Assembly (NCBI GenBank): GCA_041874755.1
Contig: CP102611.1
Location: 3,162,001 to 3,226,000, forward strand
Length of the DNA: 64,000 nucleotides
DNA from: Chitinibacter sp. SCUT-21
GTDB taxonomy: Bacteria > Pseudomonadota > Gammaproteobacteria > Burkholderiales > Chitinibacteraceae
Direction: 5' to 3'
Shown: in pieces, positions 19,932-30,554 of the stretch
How the letters are laid out: the number at the start of each line of letters is the position of its first letter
How positions within the stretch are numbered: position 1 is the stretch's first letter
Made by a program: the position numbers and the translations under genes
The notes under the pieces: generated by a model
Databases searched by the model: none
What the model was told of the DNA's origin: nothing
The model's input: only the letters and a program-made list of their open reading frames with translations

Positions 19932-21551
19932 TTACAATTTGAATTTGTGTACGAGCTCAGCTAGCTGTGACGAGACTGATTTGATCGAATGAGCTGCACT
20001 AACGGTGCCTTGAGCGGCTGACATTGTGCCATTAGATGATTGCGCCACTTCATCTACATCATTGCGAATTTGAGTGCTGGCACCGACTTGCTCGGCCAGA
20101 GCGTGACCAATTGCGCCAACAACGATAGAGGTAGCTTCCGTTTCTTGTCGGATCGCTTTAACCGCTTCACCGCCTTCTTTTGCTTGTCGTATCCCTTCTT
20201 TTAGTTGAACAAACATTTCATCCATGCGACTTTTCGCATTTTGACTACTACCTTGAACTGCGGTGATGGTTTGTCCAATTTCTTGAGTGGCAGCACTGGT
20301 GCGCTCGGCTAATTTGCGAACTTCATCGGCCACTACGGCAAATCCGCGACCCATATCGCCGGCACGAGCAGCTTCGATGGCTGCATTCAGCGCGAGCAAG
20401 TTGGTTTGATCCGCGACATCTCGAATAACCGCAATGACAGCCGAAATACTAACGACGCGCTGAGCTAAGTCGTCGATACTACTTTGCGTATCGCCTACTG
20501 CTTGTTCAATATCTGCAAATCGATTCACCGCGGCAGAAATGACTGTTAAACCTTTTGCTGAGATTTCTGTTGCTGATTCGCTTTGTTGGCGGGCTGTGGC
20601 GGCTTGTTCAGCTGCAGATCGTGTTTGCTCCGCAAAATTTTCGGCCGTATGGGCGATGCGCGTTGAGGCATTGCCTTGAGCTTCAATGAGTCGATTGCTG
20701 TCTTGTGCTCTAGAGACAATATCATCACTGGTGTGGTGCAAGGTGTTAACCGCTTGTGATAGCTGAGCCAGCACCGCACGAAGTGACGAACGCATGCGTA
20801 AAACGGACCCATAAATACTATGTGGGTTCGCCTGATGAACTTCACGATTGTCTTGTAAATCACCATCGGCAACGGCTTGTACTAATTTGAGAACTTCGGC
20901 GGGTTCTCCACCTAAGTCATTTAAGATTCTGCGCACGGCATTGAGCATGAAGAAGGCAACAATACCAGCAACAATAAGACAAATAATCACCTGCCAACGC
21001 GCTTCCGACCAAAAACGCGCATCGGCCTCTGCAAAGCTGACTCCATTTCCGACAATCCAACCCCAGCGAGGGGTTTTTGCGGCCACAGACAATAGATCGA
21101 CTACTTTGCCTTCGCGTTCGGATGTCCAAGGATACTCGGTCAATGCCCCTCCAGATTTTTCAAGAGCTGCCACAGCCAGTGCACCTACACTGCCGCCTTT
21201 TGCATCTTTAAATTCATTAAAACTGGTGCCGTGCAGCTGTGGGTCAAGCGGGGTTGCTACAAAATTAAGCTTCTCATCCGTAACATATACATACTCAGAT
21301 GGGTGATATTTGTTTTCACGTAATATCTGTGTGGCGATTTGCTTGGCTTGTTCTTCAGATAGCTTGCCACTGGCCGCCATGTTCTCGAGCTGAACGATAG
21401 TCAGATAGGTGCTTTTCATGAGCTGTTCAATGCGCGAACGATTATCCTTCGCGCTCATTTCACGCATCGTCGTTAAACCGACCAGCATCATGGCGACCAA
21501 TGCGATGAGAACGCCAATTGATAGCGTCCAAGCTTTTAGTTTTAATGACAT
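19932..21551 (-). CDS. Methyl-accepting chemotaxis protein with Cache sensor
   Basis: A 539-residue chemoreceptor. An N-terminal membrane helix (about 8-28) is followed by a periplasmic single-Cache-type domain (about 35-185, with [19 protein letters not shown] and the WGWIVGNGV turn), a second helix (about 190-208), a HAMP region and the cytoplasmic signalling domain. The hairpin tip is highly conserved: [20 protein letters not shown] then EVRKLAERT. sCache domains of this kind often bind small organic acids, but the ligand here is unknown. No CheB/CheR-binding pentapeptide is seen at the C-terminus. Single gene, not in a che cluster. Confidence 0.95.
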   Translation of the reverse strand: MSLKLKAWTLSIGVLIALVAMMLVGLTTMREMSAKDNRSRIEQLMKSTYLTIVQLENMAASGKLSEEQAKQIATQILRENKYHPSEYVYVTDEKLNFVATPLDPQLHGTSFNEFKDAKGGSVGALAVAALEKSGGALTEYPWTSEREGKVVDLLSVAAKTPRWGWIVGNGVSFAEADARFWSEARWQVIICLIVAGIVAFFMLNAVRRILNDLGGEPAEVLKLVQAVADGDLQDNREVHQANPHSIYGSVLRMRSSLRAVLAQLSQAVNTLHHTSDDIVSRAQDSNRLIEAQGNASTRIAHTAENFAEQTRSAAEQAATARQQSESATEISAKGLTVISAAVNRFADIEQAVGDTQSSIDDLAQRVVSISAVIAVIRDVADQTNLLALNAAIEAARAGDMGRGFAVVADEVRKLAERTSAATQEIGQTITAVQGSSQNAKSRMDEMFVQLKEGIRQAKEGGEAVKAIRQETEATSIVVGAIGHALAEQVGASTQIRNDVDEVAQSSNGTMSAAQGTVSAAHSIKSVSSQLAELVHKFKL

Positions 21552-21615
21552 AAATTTCGCCTTCTATAAGTTTTTGCTGCGAATAAAACAATACCAATAA
21601 AACATTAGCAATGTC

Positions 21616-22461
21616 TTATGTTTCTATTTGTCCAGAACCCAAAAACTGCACTTTGCCTTTAAGGTGTACATCTAGCTTAGTATCGATTTGCAAATAAAGA
21701 TGCGATAAACGCGTGATCGCTTTTTCAATCGTATGGCCCTGCTCAATTTTTACCTGAAAGGGCAATCTACCTCCGCTTGCTAGATGCGCGCTAGCTAAAT
21801 TAAGTGCAGAACTAGCTGCGCCAAAGTCTTCGTAAATGTTGAAGTGATCCACAGTAAAACTGCGCATCGTGATGAGGTCGCCATCACGATGCCAGATTGC
21901 AACTTGTGTCGCCTGCTTTGGGCTTTCTGCGTACTCAGCGAGTAGGGCGGAATGTGGGCGCGCTTGCAGAACATTTTGGCGTGAACGTACTTGTACGATT
22001 AACTGCTCGACTCCTGTGTCGGCAAAAAGCATAGGCATCAAAATGTCATGACTGTGAATCCCCAAGGCAAAAGCAATCTCTACTTGTCCCTTCGTAGATG
22101 GGCGAGTTCTACCTGCCGGGCAATTTAGGTGGAAATATTCTCCCTCTTGCCCAAGCTGATAGCTGCCAGCTGAACAGTGGAGGGTAATGGGGGCTGCAGG
22201 CAATGTTTTGTCTTGTAGTAGTAATGCCGCCGCGCCCAGTAAGCCTTTTCCGGAAAAAGGGAGGCTAAATTGGGGGTGAAAGAAACTCACTTGGGCTTTG
22301 TTTCTATTTAGAAAAACAACCTCATTCCCCCCCATTTGATAAGCCAACATTTGCTGTTCATGCTCGGAGAGCTGGGCCGAGTGCTCAAATATTACTAATG
22401 AATCACCCGAACCTGACTTTTCTGAAAAAATACTCGCCAAATAAAAAGGAAAAGTCGCCAT
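21616..22461 (-). CDS. PhzF-family isomerase-like protein
   Basis: A 281-residue protein with the two-lobed PhzF fold pattern. The N-terminal block SGDSLVIFE...MGGNEVVFLN matches the family's GNP-xAVV...SET-F region and keeps the likely catalytic Glu (NEVVFL, near residue 47). FFHPQFSLPFSGKGLLGAA corresponds to the FTP-ELPFAGH-T-G motif, though the usual His is replaced by Lys. The C-terminal EDFGAASSALNL corresponds to EDPVTGSA. Family enzymes act on phenazine precursors or related substrates, but most members have unknown reactions. The divergence at GH to GK suggests a changed function. Confidence 0.8.
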   Translation of the reverse strand: MATFPFYLASIFSEKSGSGDSLVIFEHSAQLSEHEQQMLAYQMGGNEVVFLNRNKAQVSFFHPQFSLPFSGKGLLGAAALLLQDKTLPAAPITLHCSAGSYQLGQEGEYFHLNCPAGRTRPSTKGQVEIAFALGIHSHDILMPMLFADTGVEQLIVQVRSRQNVLQARPHSALLAEYAESPKQATQVAIWHRDGDLITMRSFTVDHFNIYEDFGAASSALNLASAHLASGGRLPFQVKIEQGHTIEKAITRLSHLYLQIDTKLDVHLKGKVQFLGSGQIET

Positions 22462-22568
22462 TTAAGAATTCCGTTCAAAGTTTCTGCGCGAATCAGCGGC
22501 AGAGATCGTGAGTTTTTGTTAGAATACGCAAAATTTTTTTGTCTTGAATTTGCCGAAATTGGATTGCC

Positions 22569-25325
22569 ATGTCTGTGATCGAACCTATTGCTGAAAAGGA
22601 TCTACCGCTCAAGCGTGATTTGGATCTGCTCGCCGCCTTGTTGTCTGACACTATCCGCGAACAGGCCGGTTCGGCCACCGCAGAGCAAATCGAATCAATT
22701 CGAGAGCTCGCTGTTCGTTACGTTCAGGGTCATGACCCCGACGCAGGTAAAGCTTTGGCAAGGTCTCTTTCGACCTTGGATATGCCCACCACGATGGCAT
22801 TGGTGCGCGCCTTTAGCTATTTTTCGCACTTGTCCAATATAGCAGAGGATTTGCATCACAACCGCCGTCGTCGTGTGCATAAAATTGCCGGCTCTAAGCC
22901 ACAGCGCGGCAGTATTTCCGCGGTGCTGGAAACATTGACCGATCGGCAGGTTAAGCCTTCTGAGATTCTAGCCATGTTGGCCGATACATTAATCGCGCCA
23001 GTGATGACGGCTCACCCAACGGAAGTAAAGCGCAAAACCATCCTTGAATGTCATCGTGCTTTAGCTGATTTACTGACTCAACGTGATCGTAGCCAAATGA
23101 CGCCGGAAGAAATCGCCGCGAATCAAGAGGCGATGGAACGCGTGATGCTGACGCTGTGGCAAACGCGTGAAGTCCGTACCGTAAAATTAACGGTGCAAGA
23201 CGAAATCGAAAATGGTGCGACGTATTTCCGCAATACTTTCTTGCATGAAATTCCTCGCCTGTATCAAGACATGGAAGATCGCCTGTCTGAGATGACGGGT
23301 GAGCAAGTTACGTTGCCTAATTTCATCCAAGTAGGTAGCTGGATTGGTGGTGACCGTGATGGCAATCCGTTTGTCACTGCCGATGTAATGCGCTATGCCG
23401 TATCACGCCAAGCTGGCGTTGCGCTCGATTACTACTACCAGCAATGTTTAAAGCTCGAAGGCGAGCTTTCAATGTCAACCCGTTTGGTGCAGGTAGATCA
23501 AGACTTATCTGCCTTGGCAGCAACAGCGAGCGATGATGTCGTTCGCAAGTCTGAAGAGCCATATCGCTTAGCCGTATCTGCGATTGCATCGCGCATTTTT
23601 GCTACCGCCATTGAAATTGGCACTTTCCATCATCAGTTGCACGATGTTGCGCGAGCTCAGCCGTATGAAAATGCTGATCAACTATCTGCAGATTTGGCGA
23701 TTATTGCGCGCTCATTAAAAGCGCATGGTGCTGCTAAATTAGCGGATGGTCGCCTACGCCGTCTGCAACGTGCGGTATCCGTATTTGGCTTCTTCTTAGC
23801 CCCAATCGATATGCGTCAGTTTGCGGGCCTGCATGAAAAAATGATTAGCGAACTCTTCAACCGCGCTGGTTTGGAAGAGTATATGGCTTTGGATGAAAAC
23901 AGCCGTCGCGTCGTATTGTTGCGTGAATTGGCCAGCCCACGGCCGCTGATCTGTCCGCACGATGTGTCCTACAGCCCAGACGTGCAGCAAGAGTTGGATA
24001 TCTTAAAAGCTGCGGCGGAAATTCAGGCGCGCTATGGCGAAGCTGTACTGCCAAACTACATTATTTCAAACTGTGCTTCAGTATCGGACATGCTCGAAGT
24101 TGCAGTCTTGCTGAACGACGTTGGTTTGGTGTCATTGGCGCCAACCGTGCGCAGCAAGGTCAATATCATCCCATTGTTCGAAACCACTGGCGATTTGCGC
24201 GCCAGCGGCGAGATCATGACGGACTTGTTCGCAATCCCACAATGGCGCCAATTGGTTGCTTGCCGTGGCGACGTGCAAGAAGTGATGTTGGGCTACTCAG
24301 ATTCGAATAAAGATGGTGGTTACCTCACTTCGAATTGGGAGCTCTACAAAGCTGAATTGACCTTGGTTGATGTATTTAATAAGGCGGGTATCAAGCTGCG
24401 CCTATTCCATGGCCGTGGTGGTACGGTTGGTCGTGGTGGTGGCCCAGCTTATGATGCTATCTTGGCGCAGCCAATTGGTTCGGTAAATGGTCAAATCCGT
24501 ATCACCGAGCAAGGTGAAGTAATTACCGCAAAATACGCTGATCGCGAAGTAGGTCGTCGTAATCTGGAAATCTTGGTGGCCGCTACTTTGGATGCGAGCT
24601 TCCCATTACCGTATGACGTAGATCCAACTGCACGCCGTGCTTTGATGGAGCGACTGTCGAATGCTGCATACCGCTTCTACCGTGATTTGGTGTATGCAAC
24701 GCCTGACTTTATCACTTACTTCTTGGAAGCAACGCCAATCAAGGAAATTCCGAACCTGAATATCGGTTCACGCCCATCGGCGCGTAAAAACACCAGCAGC
24801 ATTTCTGATTTGCGCGCAATTCCTTGGGTATTCTCTTGGTCGCAATGCCGCTTGATGCTTCCGGGCTGGTACGGTTTTGGTAATGCAATTCAAGAGTATT
24901 TAGCAGAAGCGGGTGATGAAGGCTTGCAAACCCTGAATCATTTGTACAAAACATGGCCGTTCTTCCAAACGACGATTTCCAATATGGAAATGGTGTTGGC
25001 AAAATCGGATATCGCCATTGCCGCGCGTTATTCAGAATTGGTGCAAGATCAAGATGTGGCAAAACGCATCTTTGGTCGTATCAAAGATGAATGGCAGCGT
25101 GCTGTGGATTCCGTGTTGGCGATTACTGGTCACGAAGAATTGCTCGGCGACAACCCAATGTTGGCACGTAGTTTGAATAACCGCCTGCCATACCTTGATC
25201 CGCTCAATCATTTGCAAGTAGAGTTACTCAAGCGCATCCGCGCTGGCGATGACAGCGAAGAATTGCGCCACGCCGTGCATCTAACTATTAATGGCGTAGC
25301 AGCAGGTTTGCGCAATAGCGGTTAA
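22569..25325 (+). CDS. ppc: Phosphoenolpyruvate carboxylase
   Basis: A 918-residue cytoplasmic enzyme that adds bicarbonate to phosphoenolpyruvate to form oxaloacetate, replenishing the TCA cycle. The first catalytic signature TAHPTEVKRKT holds the active His149. The second, VMLGYSDSNKDGGYLTSNW, is near residue 575, and the glycine loop FHGRGGTVGRGGGP near 615. The length fits proteobacterial PEPC (880-930). The C-terminus ends RNSG where most enzymes end in RNTG or QNTG, a conservative change. Divergent from the PhzF-like gene. Confidence 0.97.
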   Translation: MSVIEPIAEKDLPLKRDLDLLAALLSDTIREQAGSATAEQIESIRELAVRYVQGHDPDAGKALARSLSTLDMPTTMALVRAFSYFSHLSNIAEDLHHNRRRRVHKIAGSKPQRGSISAVLETLTDRQVKPSEILAMLADTLIAPVMTAHPTEVKRKTILECHRALADLLTQRDRSQMTPEEIAANQEAMERVMLTLWQTREVRTVKLTVQDEIENGATYFRNTFLHEIPRLYQDMEDRLSEMTGEQVTLPNFIQVGSWIGGDRDGNPFVTADVMRYAVSRQAGVALDYYYQQCLKLEGELSMSTRLVQVDQDLSALAATASDDVVRKSEEPYRLAVSAIASRIFATAIEIGTFHHQLHDVARAQPYENADQLSADLAIIARSLKAHGAAKLADGRLRRLQRAVSVFGFFLAPIDMRQFAGLHEKMISELFNRAGLEEYMALDENSRRVVLLRELASPRPLICPHDVSYSPDVQQELDILKAAAEIQARYGEAVLPNYIISNCASVSDMLEVAVLLNDVGLVSLAPTVRSKVNIIPLFETTGDLRASGEIMTDLFAIPQWRQLVACRGDVQEVMLGYSDSNKDGGYLTSNWELYKAELTLVDVFNKAGIKLRLFHGRGGTVGRGGGPAYDAILAQPIGSVNGQIRITEQGEVITAKYADREVGRRNLEILVAATLDASFPLPYDVDPTARRALMERLSNAAYRFYRDLVYATPDFITYFLEATPIKEIPNLNIGSRPSARKNTSSISDLRAIPWVFSWSQCRLMLPGWYGFGNAIQEYLAEAGDEGLQTLNHLYKTWPFFQTTISNMEMVLAKSDIAIAARYSELVQDQDVAKRIFGRIKDEWQRAVDSVLAITGHEELLGDNPMLARSLNNRLPYLDPLNHLQVELLKRIRAGDDSEELRHAVHLTINGVAAGLRNSG

Positions 25326-25382
25326 TTGTCCATCATTGGTCAAGCGTCAACCGACTAAACACCAATGACAAAGGAGCCACCG

Positions 25383-25859
25383 ATGAGTCGAACAAAATCC
25401 CAGATTTTACTCGGCTTGACGGTGGTTTTTTTTATGGTGCACGCGCAGGCCGCCGTGCCTAGTCATTTTGGCGATAAAGTAGAAAACGCGCTGGCTTGCC
25501 GCAGCGAATGGTCAACCGATTATTGGCGCAGCTATTTTCGGCAATACCTACAAGCCCCGATTCGCACGTGGGGAGAAGCTGAATGGTTTCTTGCGCAAGA
25601 TGCTGAGTTAGCGGGTAATCGAACCGAAGAAGTGTTTGTAAATGTGCCCGAATCAGGCGCCTTGATGGTGGGGGCCTTGATTAATAAACCGTTGGCGGAT
25701 GTGAAAAAAAATATTGAAGATAAGATGGGTTTTGGCTTTGTACAACTGGCGGGCCCTTATCCACGCTGGCTCTCAAAATTTGGCAGTGTTTTGGTTGAAG
25801 TGGGGCCAGAGCAAACTAAATGGTATTGCGCACGCTGGCATTTGGGGAATCGACCTTAG
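25383..25859 (+). CDS. Small exported protein of unknown function
   Basis: A 158-residue protein with a clear signal peptide (MSRTKSQILLGLTVVFFMV, cleavage after AQA). ATG 25383 follows AAAGGAG by 6-7 bases and is preferred to the upstream in-frame start at 25365. The mature part is rich in Trp and aromatic residues (STDYWRSYFRQYL, WGEAEWF) and has two Cys (near residues 38 and 150) that could form a disulfide in the periplasm. No family recognised. It lies 57 bases after ppc on the same strand, so it could be cotranscribed. Confidence 0.7.
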   Translation: MSRTKSQILLGLTVVFFMVHAQAAVPSHFGDKVENALACRSEWSTDYWRSYFRQYLQAPIRTWGEAEWFLAQDAELAGNRTEEVFVNVPESGALMVGALINKPLADVKKNIEDKMGFGFVQLAGPYPRWLSKFGSVLVEVGPEQTKWYCARWHLGNRP

Positions 25860-25980
25860 GGTATGTGCTTAAAGTCAATTTTTAGCATGCTTTATGATCT
25901 TATACCTATCCAATGTATATTTTTTTCACTCCCGCTGAAGGCTAGGCGATAATACGTTTTTGCCTTTTTCGCCGTATTCC

Positions 25981-27000
25981 ATGTTACCCATCCAATCTCA
26001 CTATCCACTCACCAAGCTCAATACCTTTGGCCTGCAATCATATGCGGAACAATTCTTGCGTATTGAAAGCATTGAACAATTACAAGAGTGTATTCGCAAC
26101 CCAGAGTTACGAGCCATGACATGGTCACTACTTGGTGGCGGTTCAAATTTGGTGTTGGCTGAATTGGTTCATGGCTTAGTACTCAAAATCGATCTACTCG
26201 GAAAAACGCTTGTTGCTGAAGATGCCGATGCTTGGTATGTCCAGGCGGCGGCAGGAGAAAATTGGCATCAATTCGTGCAGTGGACAATCGCACAGGGCTG
26301 GGGTGGTCTGGAAAACTTATCCCTCATTCCCGGCACAGTGGGCGCATCGCCGGTGCAAAATATCGGCGCCTATGGCGTTGAGATCAAGGATGTGATGCAT
26401 GAATTAAAGGCGGTGCATTTGCACTCTGGAGAGCTTAAAACATTTACGCATGATGAATGTCGATTTGCTTATCGCGATAGTTTTTTCAAGCAAGAAGGGG
26501 CTGGCTTATGGTGTATTGTCGCGGTAACTTTCCGCCTAGCCAAAGAGCACCTAGCGAAAACTAGTTATGGCGAGATCGAGCAGGAATTAGCAACCCAGAG
26601 TTTAGCCATTAATGCGGCAAATATTGCCAAAGCGGTGATTGCGGTACGTCAACGAAAATTGCCCGATCCTGCTGTGTTAGGCAATGCGGGCAGTTATTTC
26701 AAAAACCCCATCGTCCCAAATCAAATCGCGCAAACTCTGAAGCAGCAATACCCAGGTTTGGTCTTGTATCCCGTAGATGCTAATCACAGTAAATTAGCCG
26801 CCGGTTGGCTGATCGATCAGGCCGGTTGGAAGGGGCGGCAATTGGGGCCAGTCGGCATGTATCAGCGGCAAGCCTTAGTCATGGTCAATCATGGCGGGGC
26901 GAGTGCATCGGATGTGAAAGCGCTCGAGAAAGAAATTCAACTAGCTGTGCAGCAAAAATACCAAGTAACCATCGAAGCAGAGCCGATTAGCTGGAACTAG
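25981..27000 (+). CDS. murB: UDP-N-acetylenolpyruvoylglucosamine reductase
   Basis: A 339-residue FAD enzyme of peptidoglycan precursor synthesis, reducing UDP-GlcNAc-enolpyruvate to UDP-MurNAc. FAD-binding motifs LLGGGSNLV and GLENLSLIPGTVGASPVQNI are clear; the proton donor Ser lies in GNAGSYFKNP, and YRDSFFK marks the type I (E. coli-like) enzyme. ATG 25981 (MLPIQSHYPLTKLNTF) matches the family start better than the in-frame TTG at 25960. Confidence 0.96.
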   Translation: MLPIQSHYPLTKLNTFGLQSYAEQFLRIESIEQLQECIRNPELRAMTWSLLGGGSNLVLAELVHGLVLKIDLLGKTLVAEDADAWYVQAAAGENWHQFVQWTIAQGWGGLENLSLIPGTVGASPVQNIGAYGVEIKDVMHELKAVHLHSGELKTFTHDECRFAYRDSFFKQEGAGLWCIVAVTFRLAKEHLAKTSYGEIEQELATQSLAINAANIAKAVIAVRQRKLPDPAVLGNAGSYFKNPIVPNQIAQTLKQQYPGLVLYPVDANHSKLAAGWLIDQAGWKGRQLGPVGMYQRQALVMVNHGGASASDVKALEKEIQLAVQQKYQVTIEAEPISWN

Positions 27001-27023
27001 GCAGGATTAAAAATCCTGCCTAG
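26997..27023. terminator. Hairpin between murB and lapD-like gene
   Basis: Perfect 12-bp stem CTAGGCAGGATT/AATCCTGCCTAG with loop AAA, overlapping the murB stop codon. T-richness after it is modest on both sides; it probably ends both convergent transcripts. Confidence 0.7.
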
Positions 27024-27032
27024 CATTTCAGT

Positions 27033-28988
27033 TTATTTGAAAAACTCAGCAGGTTTGCCAATCAGGTAGCCCTGTGCAGCATTAAATTTCATTGATTTAA
27101 GTTGCTCAAGCTGCGCTTCAGTTTCTAAGCCTTGCGCAATGGTGCTGATATTGAGCGAGTGCGCCACTTCGAGAAGTGACATTAGCATCTTGCGGGTATC
27201 TTCATGATCCGCCATGTCATTTACCAAGCGACGATCAATCTTGATGTAGTCTGGGCGCAAAGTTGGCAATAGTGAAGCCGCCGCAGCTGAAAAACCAAAA
27301 TGATCGATGCCAAATTTAAAGCCCAAATCGTGCAAAAGCTTGGCTAGGCGTTTGGCTAGCTCAGGGTGCGCGACAATCTGGTGCTCGGGGACTTCAAAAT
27401 AGATTTGGCTTCGCCTGTGAACGAGTAAATTAAGCTGCTTGATAAAGGTATCCTGTCCCTCAATAGAGCCCAGCGTGCCAAGTAGACCGATATTAAGCGC
27501 AAACGCTTGATCAATTTCATGTGCAGTTTGATTGATTTTCTCAATCGCATAATCAAAAACAGATTGCTCGGTTTTTTCAAGCAGACCATGCCGTGCCGCC
27601 ATGGGAACGAATAGGGCGGCTTTGATGGGGTTGGCTTCGTGGTGTAGTAGTACAGTCGTTAATTCGTAATGATGAAGCCGACCTAATTGTAAGTCTTGAA
27701 CAGCTTGCGCTTTGATATGCCAAGATTTCTGCCTAATAGCAGCTTGTAAAATTTCACGCCATGCTTGAGAGCCACTTGGTTGCTCCGCGTGTTCAGTATC
27801 AAGGCGGGTATGTTGGAAGTTCTCGCCGCCACTAAAAATAGCTTGCTGTAGGGCGAGATCAAGGGCGCCCAATAATTGGCCCTTATTGGTCGTTGCTGCA
27901 AATTCAACGAGCGCTATGCCGTAACGGATAGGGCGGGTGGATTTGATTGTAATGCTTCGCACTGCGAGTAAAAAATCGTCTACTTTTTGAAAAGCTTGAT
28001 CGGCATTTTCTGAATAAAACAGGGCAAAAAGTGTCGAGCCATTTAAGCGTGAGCAGATTGATGCCTGCTCACCGATGCAGTCCTTTAGTGCCGCAGCCAA
28101 CTCCCGAATCAGAGCATCACCACCTGGATAACCTTCTAGCTGATTAATTTCAATCAGATTATCGATTTGCAAGGCCAGCGCCGAGCCCGTCATCCCTTTC
28201 GGGTGGTTTGCCAGAATATCGCCCAAGCGCAAATCCACGCTACGTCGATTGTCTAGCCCAGATGTTGGATCAGTAAATGCTTGATGCCGGTATTCTTCTG
28301 CGCGTTGTTGTTCGATCGACAAAAATTGGCGAACTCGCTCCAGCATCAGGTTGAATGCGGCAACGACACTGCGAAATTCACGTGTACTGGGTATGTAATC
28401 AATCGCATTGAAACGCCGTTGTTGTACTTCATGGGCTGAATGCTCAATTGCGCTGAGCGGTCGCAGCAAAAGGCGCACTAAGAAAAACATGGCGAACAGG
28501 CTGCAGACGTAGACCAGCAAAAGGATGAACGCAGTGTGCTTGAGTGATAACCAAAGTTGCTTATAAGCAATAGCCGGTTCACTGGTAACAACCACGCGGC
28601 CCATTTGTTTCCAGCCATCGCTGATTAATGCATTACCTGGGGTTAAGTTTAAAGGAAATTGATGAATAAACCATTCAGGTACGCCTTCGATGGTTTTATT
28701 TTGCTGCATTTGGGCAAGACGAATCCCACGGGTAGAAATAATTTCGATGTGTTGATAATAACCGCGATCAAGTAATGATTTGATCATGGTTTCGGCCAAA
28801 ATAATATCGCCTTTAGCAATGGCACGAGAAATTGGATAGGCCAGCGATGAGGCAGCATCTTGTGCAGTGGCAGATAATTGGCTTTCTGCATATTGCTTGG
28901 TGCTATTTACACGCTCAATAAATAAACCAATGATCAGGGCAGTAAAAAGGGCTGTTAAACCAAGTAAAAACTGCAATCTGAGGGTCAT
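27033..28988 (-). CDS. LapD-like c-di-GMP receptor with degenerate GGDEF and EAL domains
   Basis: A 651-residue inner-membrane protein. Order: membrane helix (about 5-23), periplasmic LapD/MoxY-type domain (about 25-155, including GVPEWFI and SDGWKQMGRVVV, as in LapD), second helix (about 158-180), HAMP, GGDEF-like (about 255-410) and EAL-like domain (about 425-650). The GGDEF site reads YPGGDAL and the EAL domain has DHFGFSA where active enzymes have DDFGTG, so both catalytic functions are probably lost, as in LapD. In the known system, c-di-GMP-bound LapD sequesters the periplasmic protease LapG. Start 28988 is chosen because MTLRLQFLLG matches a membrane-anchor N-terminus; the frame extends upstream. 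Confidence 0.85.
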   Translation of the reverse strand: MTLRLQFLLGLTALFTALIIGLFIERVNSTKQYAESQLSATAQDAASSLAYPISRAIAKGDIILAETMIKSLLDRGYYQHIEIISTRGIRLAQMQQNKTIEGVPEWFIHQFPLNLTPGNALISDGWKQMGRVVVTSEPAIAYKQLWLSLKHTAFILLLVYVCSLFAMFFLVRLLLRPLSAIEHSAHEVQQRRFNAIDYIPSTREFRSVVAAFNLMLERVRQFLSIEQQRAEEYRHQAFTDPTSGLDNRRSVDLRLGDILANHPKGMTGSALALQIDNLIEINQLEGYPGGDALIRELAAALKDCIGEQASICSRLNGSTLFALFYSENADQAFQKVDDFLLAVRSITIKSTRPIRYGIALVEFAATTNKGQLLGALDLALQQAIFSGGENFQHTRLDTEHAEQPSGSQAWREILQAAIRQKSWHIKAQAVQDLQLGRLHHYELTTVLLHHEANPIKAALFVPMAARHGLLEKTEQSVFDYAIEKINQTAHEIDQAFALNIGLLGTLGSIEGQDTFIKQLNLLVHRRSQIYFEVPEHQIVAHPELAKRLAKLLHDLGFKFGIDHFGFSAAAASLLPTLRPDYIKIDRRLVNDMADHEDTRKMLMSLLEVAHSLNISTIAQGLETEAQLEQLKSMKFNAAQGYLIGKPAEFFK

Positions 28989-29043
28989 TCTTGAGCCTTT
29001 ATTGAAAAAAAATATGACTATCAAGTTAAAAGAGGATATTTGC

Positions 29044-30528
29044 TTATTTTGGCTCGATTTGATCAAGCGTTCGTGCACACCAGCCCAAAGCTAAAATTGT
29101 GCTAAACAGTAAAGCATTTGCTGGAATTTGCATATTAAAGTCAACCAGAGAGTGCAATAGAATATAAATAATGGCCATGAATACACCAAGTGCGATACCT
29201 TTAGCCATTGGGTTACGTCTAAGCTGAATGGCGCGCAAACATTGCCATAGCGTACTAATAATCAGCAGGGCAAACAAGCTAAACCCAATTACGCCAAAGT
29301 CTGTCAAAATTTCCACGTAATCATTATGCGCATGGTCATAGTAGCCCCGCGATTCCGTTGGGCGATACTGCGGGAAAATTGTATAAAATGTACCCGCGCC
29401 AGAGCCTAACCAAAAATAATCACGAATGGCAGGTATCGCATATTCAACAGGCAAAGATCGCTCTTCAATCGATTCTTCGGTGTGGGGTTTTACGAAGTTG
29501 AGCTCATTGCCGGCATTTTGTTTGGCTTGTGCAAGCATCGAAGCGCGCTGTGCTTTGCTAACTTGTGTGGCCTCAAGCCGTTCTACCACCTTATCTAGGC
29601 CTACCCATTGGCCCAAAATCCAGATATCAATCACAATCAGGCTGGCTAGTAAAACAAAAACCACTTTGCGGGTTTTGGGGCTATAGAAAGCATACAATGC
29701 CAAGCTAAACAGCATGGCAATAAAAAACCCAGCATTGCCCATGCGTGAGCGAGTCATCACTAAAGCAATGACTAAAATCACCAACACTAGGCGCAGCAGC
29801 ATTTTTTTGCTGAGTAAAAAATCCAGTGTTCTAACTATCCATTTGCCACTATTGCTTGCGCTGCCTTTTTCAAGTTGTACCAAAAAAAGCCCAATGCCAA
29901 TACACAGACTCATAGCCAGCATGGCTGCGGCATTATTGTGATATACAAAAGTGCCTAGCATTCGGTCATGAATCACTTCGCTAGTGAATAACTGGTAATG
30001 GGCATTAATCGAGAAAAGAAAGCCGCCCACTAAAGCCTGAAATACTGCACTGGCCAGTAGGGCGTAGGCGATTATTTTCATCCTGCGGGTGGAGCGAATT
30101 AATAAGCAGGTAAAGAAAAAAGCCGAAAAATAAACAAAAACCAACGAGCCCATCAGCTGGGTTTGCGCCAGATTAAGCGTGGCGCTAACACTGTCTGCGC
30201 TTAAAACACTGCTGTGAAGGAGTGCTGTATTTGGCGAAATCGCTTGTAGAATACTGTATGGTAGGGGTATTGACTGTACGGCGATTAAAACTATAATCCC
30301 AGTGAGAATACCGCAAGGGAGTATGATGTGGCGTATGCGCTGAATTAATGGGTTTAGCTGCTTTCGATAAATAACAGCCGCAGCAACCCATTGTGCAATA
30401 GTGATCAACACTAAGATACCCACGGCCCAGGTGCGATTACTAGCCAGTGGAATTGGCGCCCAAATAATTTGTGCAATCAGCAAAAAAAAAAGGGTGCTAT
30501 CACTGCGATGGTCGAGTTGAAGAGTCAT
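29044..30528 (-). CDS. O-antigen ligase/polymerase family membrane protein
   Basis: A 494-residue inner-membrane protein with about 12 hydrophobic helices. The Wzy_C domain is marked by the large periplasmic loop (about 320-400) and the motif YYDHAHNDYVEILTDFGVIG, whose His is the family's functional residue; GTFVYHNNAAAML is a second conserved block. Such proteins join or polymerise lipid-linked glycans: WaaL-type ligase, Wzy-type polymerase or PglL-type protein glycosylase. I cannot choose among these. A separate Wzy-like protein exists at 39314, so this one may have a different substrate. It is 55 bases upstream of the lapD-like gene on the same strand. Confidence 0.85.
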   Translation of the reverse strand: MTLQLDHRSDSTLFFLLIAQIIWAPIPLASNRTWAVGILVLITIAQWVAAAVIYRKQLNPLIQRIRHIILPCGILTGIIVLIAVQSIPLPYSILQAISPNTALLHSSVLSADSVSATLNLAQTQLMGSLVFVYFSAFFFTCLLIRSTRRMKIIAYALLASAVFQALVGGFLFSINAHYQLFTSEVIHDRMLGTFVYHNNAAAMLAMSLCIGIGLFLVQLEKGSASNSGKWIVRTLDFLLSKKMLLRLVLVILVIALVMTRSRMGNAGFFIAMLFSLALYAFYSPKTRKVVFVLLASLIVIDIWILGQWVGLDKVVERLEATQVSKAQRASMLAQAKQNAGNELNFVKPHTEESIEERSLPVEYAIPAIRDYFWLGSGAGTFYTIFPQYRPTESRGYYDHAHNDYVEILTDFGVIGFSLFALLIISTLWQCLRAIQLRRNPMAKGIALGVFMAIIYILLHSLVDFNMQIPANALLFSTILALGWCARTLDQIEPK

Positions 30529-30554
30529 GAATTTGGAATTATTAATTGCGGCAC

